The notes beneath the pieces are model-generated. The model was not told the origin of the DNA. It did not search any database and was given only the letters and a program-made list of their open reading frames with translations. The position numbers and the translations under genes are program-made. From assembly GCA_030760725.1 (NCBI GenBank), contig JASWHV010000007.1:22418824-22482823 (forward strand): DNA of 64,000 nt, in the 5' to 3' direction. The stretch is from Neostapfia colusana (taxonomy: Eukaryota > Streptophyta > Magnoliopsida > Poales > Poaceae). Shown in pieces: positions 21,312-32,923 of this stretch (its first letter is position 1; every line of letters starts with the position of its first letter).

Positions 21312-22800
21312 TTAGGCGTAGAGCGTCTTGCGTCGCTCGTTGTGGTCACTGGAGTCGGAGTCGGAGTGGCCGTAGACGGCTTTCAACGCCCTCTCGGCGT
21401 CTTGATACTCCATACTCTGCTCAGCGCCGGCCTCAGGTTTGACTTTTTGTTTGCCCTCCCGCTGACGGAAGGGTGCACCATCTTGGCGCAACCACTGCTG
21501 TTGCAGCTCACGGTAGTGTTCCGCGAGCTTCTCAATCTCGTGACAATTGTTAGCGCCATGGCTGCCGGTGTTGTGCCCCGGGCACCACTGACCATCGTTG
21601 CCAGCAGACGATGGTCGCGGGCGCTTGTCTGGGCACGGAGCCTGGCCCCCAACGGCCGCTACTAGAGCAGCAGTGGGTGCCCCGGCCAGAGGCTTGTTCC
21701 TGCCTCCGGTCTTGTTCTTCTTGCCGCTGCTCTGCGCTGCGGCTCCAGTGGCGGATCCACTAGCCTTCCCCTTGCCAGGCAGTGTGTGCCAGTTGCGGCC
21801 CTCCGCGGCCCTGGCGCACTTATCCGTCAAGCTGAAGAGCCCCGAGACGTCTTGCACGTCGTGCGTGGCCATCTTCTCGAGCATCTTCTTATCTCTTACG
21901 CCCTGCCTGAAGGCAACTACCACAGAGACGTTCGAGATACGGGGTATGGTGTTCCTAACCTGAGAGAAACGCTGGATGAAGGAGCGCATCGACTCTCCTG
22001 GTTGTTGTTGCAGGGCATGGAGGTCGGCCTCCGTGCTCGACCGGGTGTAGGAACTCCCGAAGTTGGCCGTGAAATGACGGCACAACTCTTCCCAGGAGGT
22101 TATAGACTCATGGGGCAAGTTCATGAGCCATGACCGGGCTGACCCGGTCAAGGCCACGGGGAAATAGTTGGCCATGATGGCCTCATCCCCTCTTGCGGCT
22201 AGGATGGCTGTGGAGTAGATCTGCAAGAACTCGACGGGGTTGACTGTCCCATCAAACTTTTCTGGCAAGTGTGGCCGGAACTTACGCGGCCACACTGCCA
22301 TACGAAGGTGCGGGGCCAGAGCCATGCAGCCTCCCACTGAGCCTGGGGAGACGGGGTTCTGGCCCGTGTAGATGGGGCGCATGGCACCCGGGGTACCAAA
22401 ACGCCTTCTCAAGGTTGCGACGCCGCTTGCGCTGTCGCTCGATGGTGGTGCGACCATCTTCTTTTGGACGGCGCCGGTCCAGCTCGGCTCTGAGATCTGT
22501 GGTGGAAAGCCTAGACGTCGCCGTCGAGTGGGTTGCCGCCGTCCTGGACGGCAGCTGTACCGGCTCTGGTCGCCGTCTCTTGTGGCTCGGTGAGTTGAGC
22601 GCAGCGACGACCAGGTGGTCGACGTCATTGCGCCACTTCTTTGCGGCGAACGGGGAAGCTCCCGTGCTCGGGGGGCTCTGGAGGAGCGCGCGAGCTGCTA
22701 GCAGCATACTCTTCGGGCTGGCTTCGGTCGGCGCTTGCGATGCCGTCGCAACCGAAGGCCGCTGGGTGGCAGCGGGCACCGCCATTGTAGGGGCTGCCAC
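21312..22800 (-). pseudogene. gag of T1 (Retrotrans_gag), one frameshift
   Basis: The N-terminal part (22800 to about 22400) reads LAARALLQSPPSTGASPFAA and TTIERQRKRRR. A frame change near 22,405 leads to the main frame, with PRKFRPHLPEKFDGTVNPVE, YFPVALTGSARSWLMNLP, SITSWEELCRHFTANFG and FIQRFSQVRNTIP. This is the capsid-like Retrotrans_gag core. A CxxHN...H...C knuckle-like motif (WCPGHNTGSHGANNC) and an acidic tail precede a natural stop at 21312. Apart from the shift the frame is open for about 440 codons. Gag packages the RNA; this family must borrow pol from a relative. Confidence 0.8.
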
Positions 22801-22960
22801 TGGCGTAGCCGGTCCCGCTCTAGAACGGGATGAGGCTTCCTGCTCCCTCTGCTGCTAGAGGCGCGAGGGGTTGGAAGAGCCTCTGAGAGAGTGGATGTTC
22901 ACCATCGTGAGCTTCATGAACAACTTCAAAAACCAGAAGCCTCCTACCTGGCGCGCCAAA

Positions 22961-24071
22961 TGTTGAAGTGTTTCCTGCGACACTTCCCCCGGTCTGCTCT
23001 GCAGCAGCCCGCGAAGGTTCTTTTTTAGGAGGGGCTTAGTGGTTTTGAGCGTCGTAGCACGATGGCGAGATGAATACGAGGATTTACGTGGTTCGGGTTG
23101 CCTGAGTGTCATACCCTACGTCCACGATGTGATTGTGTTCTTTGTTGTATTGCTTGCGTGTATGAGTGTGTGAGGTTGCAGGATTGCGAACGTGAAACCC
23201 TTTGCCCAGAGGCTGCCCCGATCCTTTTATAGCCCAAGGCCGGGGTAGTTACAATGTGGCCCGGGGCCCGACAGGTGGCCCCGCGGCTGTCCGTACCTAT
23301 ACATGAGCTAGGGTATTTACAACTATATGTAATGTCGCTGTCGGAGGAGTCAAAGCGCGCCGCCTGCCACGCCGGGCACCTCTGACCGGGTAGCAGGTGA
23401 TGATGAAGACACCGTCTTCTCACCGTGTCTTCTCGCTCAGCTGAGTGGCTCTGTGACGTTGGGTGACACTGTTCCGCTGTCACGCCTCGCCGCCCTATCT
23501 TGTCACCGTAATGGTGAACAGGAGAAGGACGGAAGCATGCGCCTTGCACCATGCTTTTAGGGAAGGCGCGAGTCTTGAATGAGCGACTGGACATCGCACG
23601 TCTTCCTTTACTTCAGAGTTTTTACGGCCCACGACTGGTCATGGGACACGTGGCGGCTCCGAAGCCCTCCTTAACGGGGAGGTCCGGTCCGGAGCTCGAG
23701 GACACGTGGCAGCGCCAGACCTTGCCTCAGCGGGGAGGCTAGGTCCGGGGCCAAGGACACGTGGCGGCTCCGGAGCCCTCCTTAGCGGGGAGGTCTGGCG
23801 TGAAGCCTGGGGACACGTGGCAGTGTCGGACTTACCTCAGCGAGGAGGCTAGGTCCGGGGCCAAGGACATGTGGCGGCTTCGGAGCCCTCCTTAGCGGGG
23901 ATGTCCGTCCCGGATCCTGGGCACACGTGGCAGCGCTGGACCTTGCCTCAGTGGGGAGGCCAGGTCCGGAGCCAAGTACACGTGGTCGTGCCAGGGCCCG
24001 CCTACAGGAGGCGAGGTCTAGAATGTCTTCAAACTTCCACGCGGGGGTACCCGGTCTTGAGGGTATCGACA
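22961..24071 (-). repeat. 5' LTR of T1 (1111 bp), with G-box array
   Basis: On the minus strand it runs from TGTCGATACCC (24071) to ...CACTTCAACA (22961) and abuts the primer-binding site. TATA box CTTTTATA (plus view) at 23224-23231. CACGTG cores start at 23647, 23703, 23758, 23814, 23924 and 23979, with a mutated seventh (CATGTG, 23868), at the same 55/56-bp alternation as in the 3' LTR. Confidence 0.9.
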
Positions 24072-24443
24072 TACATCATAATTAATTTAAGTTCCAAAAA
24101 GATAGATTCAACAGCACGATACAAGTAAAATGTAGAATGAGCATGTTACATTAGAAAGAAAGACATCTGGGTTAAGAGGGGGGTGACTACATCTTAAAAT
24201 TAGCTCAGTAAAGGCAAGGTACAAGAGTATAACAAGGTTTGGTTTAAAGATGCCATGTTCACGCTATCAGGACAAGGACAAAAAAAATTCAAGATTCCAG
24301 AGGCTAGCTGACGATATTAACAATTGATCAGTATAGACCACATCATCAAAACCATCAACATAACTATACACCTTAAGGCTTATGTTAGTTTACATTATGG
24401 ACAGTTAGACAATACAAGGCGGCAACAACCATACCACTGAACT
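24072..24443. other. 3' flank / 3' UTR of the RING ligase gene
   Basis: Low-GC sequence after the stop codon at 24444. No other feature seen. Confidence 0.4.
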
Positions 24444-25142
24444 TTATGACTCAGAACTTTTAACTTTGATCTCCATAAGCTTCGCAACAGGCTGTCTGCA
24501 TATGGGGCATTTGTTTGATTGAAATCTTAGAGCTTTTGCACATTCACTGCACATATGCTGGAGAACAAAAGACCAATAAGAGGACGACATTAAGGGAATG
24601 AAAGTGAATGTAGCAGGGAAAAAGAATAATACAAAAAATCATGTACTTACCAAATGTCTACAAGGCATAACAGCAGTGTCCCTTGGCTCTGTCAGACAAA
24701 TGACACATTCCTTCCCCGTGTCATCGTCGTCAGCATTGCGAACATCAGCATCTTTGGAGTTGTCAATGCCAAAAACTTCTTGTAGCTCATACCGCACTTC
24801 ATCAATCCACAAGATTTGCTTGACAACTTTGACTCGAAAGTCATCATTATGTTTCTCTATAACGGCAAGAGTAATTTGCGCTCGGGTGGAATTTGCTAGC
24901 TGACCACCTTCCTCTGAGATGGATAAGCGTCTGCATACACTACCAGCGGGAATACTTCCCCTGAAGAATTTGAAAGCTCATCCAGAGAAAAGAATCCTAG
25001 ATCAACACCAGAGCCAGAGGGCTGGATGAACCTTTGGGCCATGCCTTTCTGGAAGGGTACCTTTGTTGGTGCCTGTAACTCTGGATAAATTGAGGCAAAA
25101 CAACAGTCTTTTTCTTCCTTGGCAAAGTAATGTATAGTCACA

Positions 25143-26080
25143 CTGCAAGGATATGAGGATAAGTTCAACTGTGGTTCTCGATCGGTGATGTTAGATGGTA
25201 ATTTGCCATCCAAGTTACTGGAGAATGAAATGAGCCCTAAAGTTTTCCTCGTGCATTGCTATCTTTTAACAACAGCTGTGAAATGTTTTACCTATGCTGC
25301 AGTATAGTTTTAAAGGAACATGTTTTTTCAAGAATAGTCCAATCCTACCACAATTCATGTTCGTTCAGACTTTTAACAATGTTTAACTTCTAACATGAAC
25401 AGGTAACATACTCACATCAGGCTTACACGCTTGTTGCGATAACATGAACAAAATACTGTACCAACTGGGTTGAACAGATATCTAATGTCGTATAATCTTT
25501 AGTATTATAATTTACAATTACAAGTCATGTTCTAAGAAAAAAGAAAGGAAAAGAAACTGATAGTATTTAACATTTTGATGTGCCTTGTAAGTTGTAAATA
25601 ACAGCCCACGTCATATATAGATGTACATCTGAGATTTAACATAAACTAAACCTGAGGAGAAAAGGAGGAATTCTGTAGACTTCAAAAATCTAGGTAACTC
25701 ATTTAGTCATCAGGGTACTACTCTAGCAATGCTTATCTCTTCTCTTTCACCAGTGACGTATAACAAAGAAAGATTAAAGAGAGTGGTGCGCTATGTCCCA
25801 ATTGTTGTGGACCACCTAGAATGACAACAAAGATCCACTTCACGTAGCTCCGATTTTGGCTTGGGAATTCTCGTTTTGAACTACTGGATCCAAGATAAGA
25901 AACTCCTCTGTTTTGCTGTATTCATACTACTGGGTAGGGCCGCCAATGAAGCTTGAGGCTCGTGGGCTACTCGAGTTCGGCTCATTAAAAGCTTGATTCG
26001 AGCTCTGCTCGGAATATAAATGAACCGAACTCAATTTTAATTCAAAACTCACGAGCCTGACGAGCTCGAGCTCAATAAGC
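25143..26080 (-). other. 3' part of LUL intron 1
   Basis: AT-rich intron sequence between the copia element and the exon 2 acceptor. The last 150 bp before the copia contain repeated AGCTCGAGCT-type words found in plant hAT-like MITEs; I could not define ends. The copia TSD copy TAAGC is at 26076-26080. Confidence 0.5.
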
Positions 26081-26660
26081 TGTTGCAATTCCAGCCCCAA
26101 AACTTCTCTGTTCTTACTGTACAAACTGATCTGCCCTAACAGATCAATCTGAACTCAGGCTTTGATGGCTGCTGAACCAAACTTGGTGTCGGCTAGGGTT
26201 GAGGAGGGAGGCAGCAGCTTGGGGAAGATGATGCCCTAGCGCCAGCTGGTATAGCAGGAGATCTGGCGGCGGCTGGAACAGCAGCAGTCTTGGGCGGCTG
26301 GAGACCTAGGCGGCGGCAGACCCTAGCCCCTGGTGGCGGCTAGGGTTTCTGGTGGTGGCGCCGACTTGGGAGAGGAAGAGGGGGGCGGCGGCTGCAGCAG
26401 GGGAGAGAGGCGGCTAGGGCAGAAAAACTGGAGGAACTTTTTCTTTTTATTGAACTCTCTCAACTTTTGGGGTGTTTTGCCTTGTATATATACTCCCCCC
26501 CTTACAAGAGTCCTAATCTATTACAAAAGGATCTTTTAGTCTATCTCTAAGAAGATTAAACTCAGATTTCTTTTAGAAAAGGGGCCCGGCCTGGGCCAGG
26601 GCAGACAAGCCCACTCGGCCCAGTTCTGGCCGCCCTGGGCCTGGGGCAGATCAGCCCACA
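26081..26660 (-). repeat. 3' LTR of the copia element
   Basis: Closely similar to 46526-47103. TATA-like TATATATA at 26485-26492 (minus promoter). Pyrimidine/purine-skewed, with repeated GGCGGC words. Confidence 0.9.
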
Positions 26661-26734
26661 TTCTCCTCCTGATCCTGACATTGGCCCACGTCTAGGATCC
26701 CGATCGTTCTCCTCATCTCCACAAACTTTTATCT

Positions 26735-27065
26735 TCAAAGAGCCTTGGTCAAGATGTCCGCCATCTGGTCTTGAGTGGAGTTTTGCTCAAGCACAGTAGT
26801 ACCGCTGTCCACACACTCCTGTATGTAGTGGTACTCGACATCGATGTGCTTGCTTATGTCATGGTGTACCGGGTTCTTGCTCAAGTCTATAGCTGACTTG
26901 TTATCAACCCGCAGCACCGGCGCCTTCGATTTTTCAGTTAAGTCCTCCATCAGCCGTGCCATCCATACACCTTGACATGCCCCTTGAGTTGCTGCGATAT
27001 ACTCTGCTTCACATGAGGACAAGGCCACCAACTTCTGCTTGCAGGACTGCTATGAAACGGGGTTG
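26735..27065 (-). pseudogene. RNase H domain of the copia pol
   Basis: The minus frame encodes KQKLVALSSCEAEYIAATQG, VDNKSAIDLSKNPVHH, SKHIDVEYHYIQE and QMADILTKAL, the C-terminal half of copia RNase H with its conserved SSCEAEY and ADILTK motifs. A Trp-to-stop change (PVS-stop-QS) lies just before it. The domain is cut from its N-terminal half by the insert at 27071-27263. Confidence 0.85.
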
Positions 27066-27070
27066 TTTCC

Positions 27071-27263
27071 TGTTGGACTGTACGTGTATTAGGGGGCAGG
27101 GGCATTTTAGTCCTTTGTATTAGGGTTGCTTAGCCCTTAAGCTGTGTCCCCCTATATATGTATCTCCTTGATAGGCTGTTAATGGACTAATTACTTTTCC
27201 TAATCTAATTTGGTATCAGATTACCTTCTCTCTCTCCTCTCCTGATCTCGATCCCGATGCCAC
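27071..27263 (+). mobile_element. 193-bp short-LTR fragment (LTR, primer-binding site, leader) inside copia RNase H
   Basis: The insert is flanked by TTTCC on both sides (27066-27070 and 27264-27268). Removing it and one TTTCC restores the RNase H reading frame across FCLGNNPVS. It starts TGTTGGACTG, carries TATATATG at 27153-27160 and has TGGTATCAG at 27211. The first 140 bp therefore look like an LTR followed directly by a tRNA-Met primer site and a CTCTCTC-rich leader. There is no second LTR. Layout and TATA position match the 137-bp LTRs at 14869-16709. Confidence 0.75.
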
Positions 27264-27268
27264 TTTCC

Positions 27269-29060
27269 AAGACAAAACAGCACCCCGCTTGTGCTCTTGC
27301 GGTCCTCCACGTCTCCCGCATAGTCACTATCCGAGTATCCAATAAGCTCCATGTCTCCTCCTCTTGCATAGAAGACTCCATAGTTGATTGTACCTGCTAT
27401 GTAGCGTACAATGCGTTTGACTGCAGCAAAGTGATCCTCCTTGGTCTCCTCTAGAAACCGACTCACGTACCTGACCGAGTAGGCAAGATCGGGACGTGTG
27501 TTCACCAAGTATCGCAGCCCTCCAACCAAGCTCCTATAGTCAGTTGCATGTACCAACGGGCTATCATTTGTCTTGTAAAGCTTGAGGCCTTGCTCCATGG
27601 GGAATGCACAGGGATTGCATCCTTCTAGGCCAGCTTTAGAGGCAAGTTTGGAAGCGTAGGCTGCCTGCCCAACGCTTATCCCTGCATCAGTTTGCCGCAC
27701 CTCCATGCCAAGATAATATGATAAGAGACCCAAGTCGCTCATCTTGAACCTCTTCATCATCCCCCCCTTGAACTTCTTGAGGTCGCCTCCTCCTGTGATC
27801 ACAAGATCGTCGACGTACACGCCGACGATGAGCTTCTCATCTCTAGCTCCACGGAAATAAATCTCGTGCTCGCTCGCACTCTTCTGGAAACCAAGCGATA
27901 GCAAGCTATCGTTGAGCTTGGCATTACAGGCCCTGGGCAGCCTTCTTGAGTCGATACACCCTGTGTTTGACTCCGTCAATGATGAAGCCAGCGGGTTGGG
28001 AGACGTACACCTCCTCCATTAAGTCGCCATTCAGGAAGGCGCTCTTCACGTCCATGTGGTGTAACTCCCACCCCTTGTGCGCAGCAACTACAATGAGCAA
28101 GCGAACAGATTCGAGACGAGCTACAGGAGCAAATACCTCGTCAAAATCTATTCCTTGCCGTTGGACATAGCCTTTTGCCACCAATCGAACCTTGTACTTC
28201 ACCACCTCCCCATGCTCGTCCTTCTTCACCTTAAACACCCATTTGAGTACAATGGGCTTGTGTCCTGCAGGAAGATCCACAAGTTGCCAAGTCTTGTTTT
28301 CTTCTATAGACTCCATCTCCTCGAGCATGGTCCGTCTCCAGCACGGGTGTTCCTCAGCATCGGAGAAGGACGTGAGCTCCTCCGCGATGGTGAACATGAG
28401 CTCCCCCTCCTCCAAGCTTGGTGGGCGCTCAGCCCGACCAGGAGGGGTGAGGGTTCCAAGCACGTTGCACATCGTGCGGAACCGTAGTTTTGCACCGTCG
28501 TTGTAGTAGGCGTCGACGACGTTGCTGCCGGGGTCCGACAGCGGTGTGGTGAAGCAGATGGGCCGTGGAGGATTCCGGGGCGTGACGAAGGTGCTGGAAT
28601 CTTCAAGTCCGGAACCCCCCGCTGCTGCTGACCCCCATGCAGGACTGTCCCAGCCCTGAGTTGCGCTGGACAGTCCCTGCAGGGGCCCTTGGGGCGACGC
28701 TACAGGTGCTGGACTCTCTCCAGCAGGTCTGGAGGCTGGCGCAGGAACTCCTAGGGTCTGGACAGACCCTTCTGTGCCCCTCCTGGGCACTGCAGGGATG
28801 TTGTTCGGCCCTTCCGGACCCTGCAGCACCTCTTTGGGTGCTGGAACAGCAGGTCCAGCAGGTGCTGGACCTAAGAAGTCGACGTGGAAGGCGGTGTAGT
28901 CCTCTTCTCCTGCTCCTTCTCCCCAGTCCCACTTGGCCGCCTCGTCGAATATCACATCACGTGATATGTGTGTGCGCCCATTAACCGGATTATACATCCG
29001 ATAGCCCTTCGTCCCTGCAGCATAGCCAAGAAAAATCATCGGAGTACTCCGGTCTTCCAA
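27269..29060 (-). pseudogene. Reverse transcriptase of the copia pol, frameshifted
   Basis: The first part (29060-27924) holds the integrase tail FLGYAAGTKGYRMYNP, a long Pro/Gly-rich linker, then WQLVDLPAGHKPI, VKYKVRLVAKGYVQRQGIDF, FAPVARLESVRLL and DVKSAFLNGDL. The second part (27979-27269) continues AKLNDSLLSLGFQKS, VYVDDLVITGG (the YVDD active site, about 27815), SDLGLLSYYLGMEV and KSTSGVLFCLG. The join near 27,930-27,950 is frameshifted (RLKKAAQGL, then PRACNAKLND), so no single product can be made. Confidence 0.88.
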
Positions 29061-29110
29061 CTTTTCAGGTGGGGGCGCGTGTTCTTAACATGCCCCACAC
29101 AACCAAAAGT

Positions 29111-29278
29111 TCAGAAATAATTGACAGCTGGTCGCTCTCCATGCCAAGCTTCATATGGCGTCTTCCCGTCGAGGCCGCGGGTGGGGAATCGATTTAAGAT
29201 ATAGACAGCCGTGATAACTGCCTCACCAAAAAAATCTCTGGCATACCCTTCGCCTTCAACATGCTCCTCGCCATGCCG
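29111..29278 (-). pseudogene. C-terminal part of the copia integrase core
   Basis: The minus frame continues the core interrupted at 44545: MARSMLKAKGMPE, then after a small shift FGEAVITAVYILNRFPTRGL and DGKTPYEAWHG. These are standard motifs after the catalytic Glu in copia integrase. The chromovirus insertion separates this piece from the rest by 15.3 kb. Confidence 0.85.
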
Positions 29279-29283
29279 ACCAC

Positions 29284-32200
29284 TGTAACACCCCAAAATC
29301 CTGTCAAGAGGGGAATTTGAAAATTTTTGGATGTGTTGCATGTGTTGCAAAAATTCAAATTCAAACTGGAATTCAAATTAAACTCAAAACAGAAATCAAA
29401 AAGAAAAAGAAAAAACAAATCTTCCCGGCCAGTGGGCCGAAACCCACTAGTCGGCCCACCCAACTCCCGCGCCAACCCGCAGCCACGCGCCCGCGCCCCC
29501 TCTCGCAGACAGGTGGGACCCACCTATCATCCCTAACCCCCCGATCGTCCGAAACCCGGACTGTTCCCCGCGCGCGCGATCGTAACCAACCGAATTTCCG
29601 CCGAATTCTGGTTCCGGAGGACTCCAACTCGATCTAAACTAACACGCCGCCCTCCCCCGTCTATAAAAACCTCAGCATCGTCCTGTTTTTCCCCACGATC
29701 CGCCGATTTTCCTCCCGGTGAGAACCCGAGCTTCTTCGGCGAATTCTGCTCGATCTACGCTCGGGAATTCTGATCTAACTCGCTGGTCTTGATCCACCGC
29801 CTCCGGGGAACCTCGCAGGTGCAGAAAACTCGGTGGTTTGCGGTTCAAACACAGCGCCGACGAGCCTCGCCGTGAATTCACATCGGACCTCGTCGCCGAT
29901 CGCTTTCCAGGACCTCCGAGCTCAAGAAAACCCCCGAGGTGAGATCCCCGACCTCCCCTCCACCGATCTATGCCATAAAATCACAGTTTTAGGAAGAATT
30001 GACGAAGATCCGAAACTCTCCGGCGAGATCGCCGCCTCCCGCCGCCGTGCGGCGCCAGGCAGCGCCGCCCGCGCTCGATCAGAGCGACGTGGCCGCGTGT
30101 GCGCCGTCTATTTTAAATCGCACGGTAGAATTTAAATCCCCGCGTACCGGCTCGACGTTATAATCTCAGCCGTCTGTTTTAAATCAGACGGTCCACGTCA
30201 GCCCCGCGTTATAAAGACTAGAATTCTTACACGCTACCCCCTGGGGTTCTCGAAAAATAAGAGCTAGCCCCGGAAACTTCTGATCTAGCCCCTGGAACTT
30301 CAGAAAATCATGTAAATACATTTAAAAATCAGTTTTAGCCCCTGGACTTAATAAAAATTTGGAAAAACCCCTCTGTTATGTGTAGCTAGACCCCTGAAAA
30401 TTATTAAAATAATATAATAGACCTTGTAGTGGGGTGAGTTTACCTTTTTAACCTTATTTGATATTAAATTTAGGAAATTGAATATGTGGTTAGTGTTTAA
30501 AATTTAAAAGATGGGACAAACATATTGTCAATTCAAATTAAAAACATTCCTAGTGCTTGGAAAGCTTTGGAGTGAGATAAAAATAGATATTTGGCTGAAA
30601 TGGATCTGTTTAATTGATTATTCACATTTATTAGTCATAGGGACACATTTTTAAGTAGAGAATAATTCTGAAAATAAAAAAATATAAATGTAAAATAGTT
30701 CACATCAGAAGAGAAGTTCAAAAATATATTATTAAATATTTTAGATCCAAAACTTATTCTGTTTGGATGAGATGTCTTACTATTTTCATAATAAAATGCA
30801 CATTTAGGCATAGGAAATAAATCTGAAAATATAGCAAGCTAAGGATAAATAACTAGAAAATGATAAATGAAGTTTCCAAAATCCAAAGAATTCAGTTTAG
30901 GGTTGGTAGAAGGTCTGAGGACACATATGAAGTGGGAAAATACCTTTCATGCATACTTGGTAGCTAAAATGTGTATCAATTAAATATAAGGGATTTATTT
31001 AAATTAGAAATACATATACAGTATGCCAACATGAATATGAATACAAAAGTAGAAATCATATGTACATGTTTAAAAGTGCATGTAAGCCAAAATCAACACA
31101 CATAGAGTAACCACAACACATAGAATTGTGAATGGCTTTCATAAATGTGAATGTGTGGTTTGTATGAAGAGGAAGTGTGAACTATGTCTTATGACTTGTT
31201 GTTTTCTTTTGCTATGTGTGATGGTATGAGTAGAACCTGCTCCAGAGCAAGTTCTCCCTTTCCAAGATCAGGACTACCCATTCCAAGAGCAGCAGGAAGG
31301 AGGCAAGTGTCCTTGACCACTTTGAACCTATGCTAGGATGTGTAAATAGAATTATTTGCATTGTCAATTGAAATATGAAACCCATGCTAGGAAGTTTCCC
31401 TAGAATTGCATTACCTTGTTTCCTTGTAGCTTGGGTTGGGATTTATTTTATCATGTCATTTATTTACATGCTTATGCTTAGCCATGCTTAGAATGAGATA
31501 TTTGGGATATGAGATCATCAGTTTATTTTACCATACTCTTGAATGAGATATTGTGAGTTATGTAGAGGTAGGGATCAAGTCAAGTTGAATGTTTTGGTTG
31601 GTGCTGGGTGCACGAGACTAGGGTTTGTGTTTAGTACTTGCCTAGATCCTAAGGACCGATTTATGGAGCATGTAACCTGGCTTTACCGTGCCAACCACAT
31701 GCTGAGATGGGGCAGCTTGGCCAATTAATTAGGTGTATCCCCGGCGTAGTATGGGTGTGTTGGATGGTGCGGGGAGTAGGTGTCAGCTGGAGTACCATAT
31801 GAACCGCAAGGCTCAAGAGGGGGCCACTGCAGCGGGGTTGGAGCCTCTTGTATGCTGTTAGGGGTGAAACCTCAGTGGGCCCACGCTCGTCGAGAATCCC
31901 TTTTTAAAGGCTTCGTAGTGATCTCCTGGCTACACACCTGGGAAGTGTGAATGTGGTTCGTAGCCACTGGCATAATGGAGGTTCTTTTAGTCCACCCGGC
32001 AACGGGGGATGAAATCACTACATGTGGGTACAGTGGTGCAAACTCTGCAGAGTCAAAACTGTCATGACAATCGTGCTCACGGTCAAGAGCGGCTTGGACT
32101 TATTCATGATTAGAGGAGTGATGGTTTTGGAAGTTAAGAATGTTAAGCGGGGAGCTTAACATTGGAAATGATGTTATGGTTATTTGATTACGATGATGGG

Positions 32201-32705
32201 ATGGGAAATTGGGATCATTTCACCTATATAGTAATGTAGGTGCTTAATAAGCTAAGGTGGTAGGCAATAATTGCGTAGTGCTTCAACCATGAGTTCAACC
32301 TCTCCTTGTTCTAGCCATGCATGACATAACTTTCCCACACTTGCTGAGTACCAACGGTACTCAACCTTGCATATTTGTTGGTTTATATTGCTGCTCAGGT
32401 CAAGAGAATGATGTGGTGTATAATGATCAAGACTTTGGACCCGAAGAAGGTTTCTAGGTTCATGGAGTCCCCCGGGCAACGCCTGTGACGGAGCCCACAA
32501 GAATAATTATTCCGCTGCTAGTTTATTTACTTGTGATGAACTTATTATTGTCCATCGAGACATTTGCTATGTAAGACTTATTTATATTCGACACCTGGCT
32601 TGTAATAAATGATGCTTCACTATTTATCATCACATGTATGAGAAAATGATCCTGGCATACATGTGATATTCACTTGGTTGTTCTTCGGAAAAACCGGGTG
32701 TGACA
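29284..32705 (+). repeat. 5' LTR of the chromovirus
   Basis: 3422 bp. The first 900 bp are GC-rich with a TATA box (TATAAAAA, 29662-29669). The rest is AT-rich and non-coding. Compared with the 3' LTR it has a 15-bp extra segment near 29,370. ORF-like stretches (29.8-30.1 kb) occur in all three LTR copies and are not supported as genes. Confidence 0.92.
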
Positions 32706-32709
32706 GAAG

Positions 32710-32721
32710 TGGTATCAGAGC
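32710..32721 (+). other. Primer-binding site of the chromovirus
   Basis: TGGTATCAGAGC, four bases after the LTR end. It is complementary to the 3' end of initiator tRNA-Met, as in many chromoviruses. Confidence 0.85.
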
Positions 32722-32923
32722 CAAGGTTGCCCGTAGGAACGTGGACCTAGGTAGAAATGGACGTATTTAAGGGCCCTATTTTCTTAAAAACTATTTTACA
32801 AGGTGTGTATTGAAAAGTGTTATTTAATGGAGTCACTTTCTTCATCTTACCCCAACTTTCATTCAAAATAGGATTTTTGTTTAAAAGTTTATCTAACCTA
32901 AGTTTAAATGCTTTCTGTTTTAG

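Larger units (their letters stand above)
17321..24071 (-). mobile_element. Non-autonomous Tat-type gypsy element (element T1)
   Basis: It is a minus-strand LTR retrotransposon of about 6.75 kb. 5' LTR 22961-24071; TGGCGCGCCAGG-type primer-binding site at about 22958-22942; gag about 22800-21312; an RNase H/integrase fragment; an integrase C-terminal fragment; a long untranslated region with internal repeats; a CCGGGGGACAC polypurine tract (about 18427-18415); 3' LTR 17321-18414. No reverse transcriptase is present. Gag type, integrase tail, internal tandem repeats and the related antisense Transposase_28 gene elsewhere all point to the Tat lineage (inference). The outer end of the 3' LTR has lost about 25 bp relative to the 5' LTR, so no TSD can be checked. 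Confidence 0.85.

Noticed and set aside
29833..30135. 100-codon frame inside the chromovirus LTR, repeated in the other LTR copies
   Set aside because: It is present because LTRs are copies. Its ends and frame differ among the three copies, and no domain is visible.
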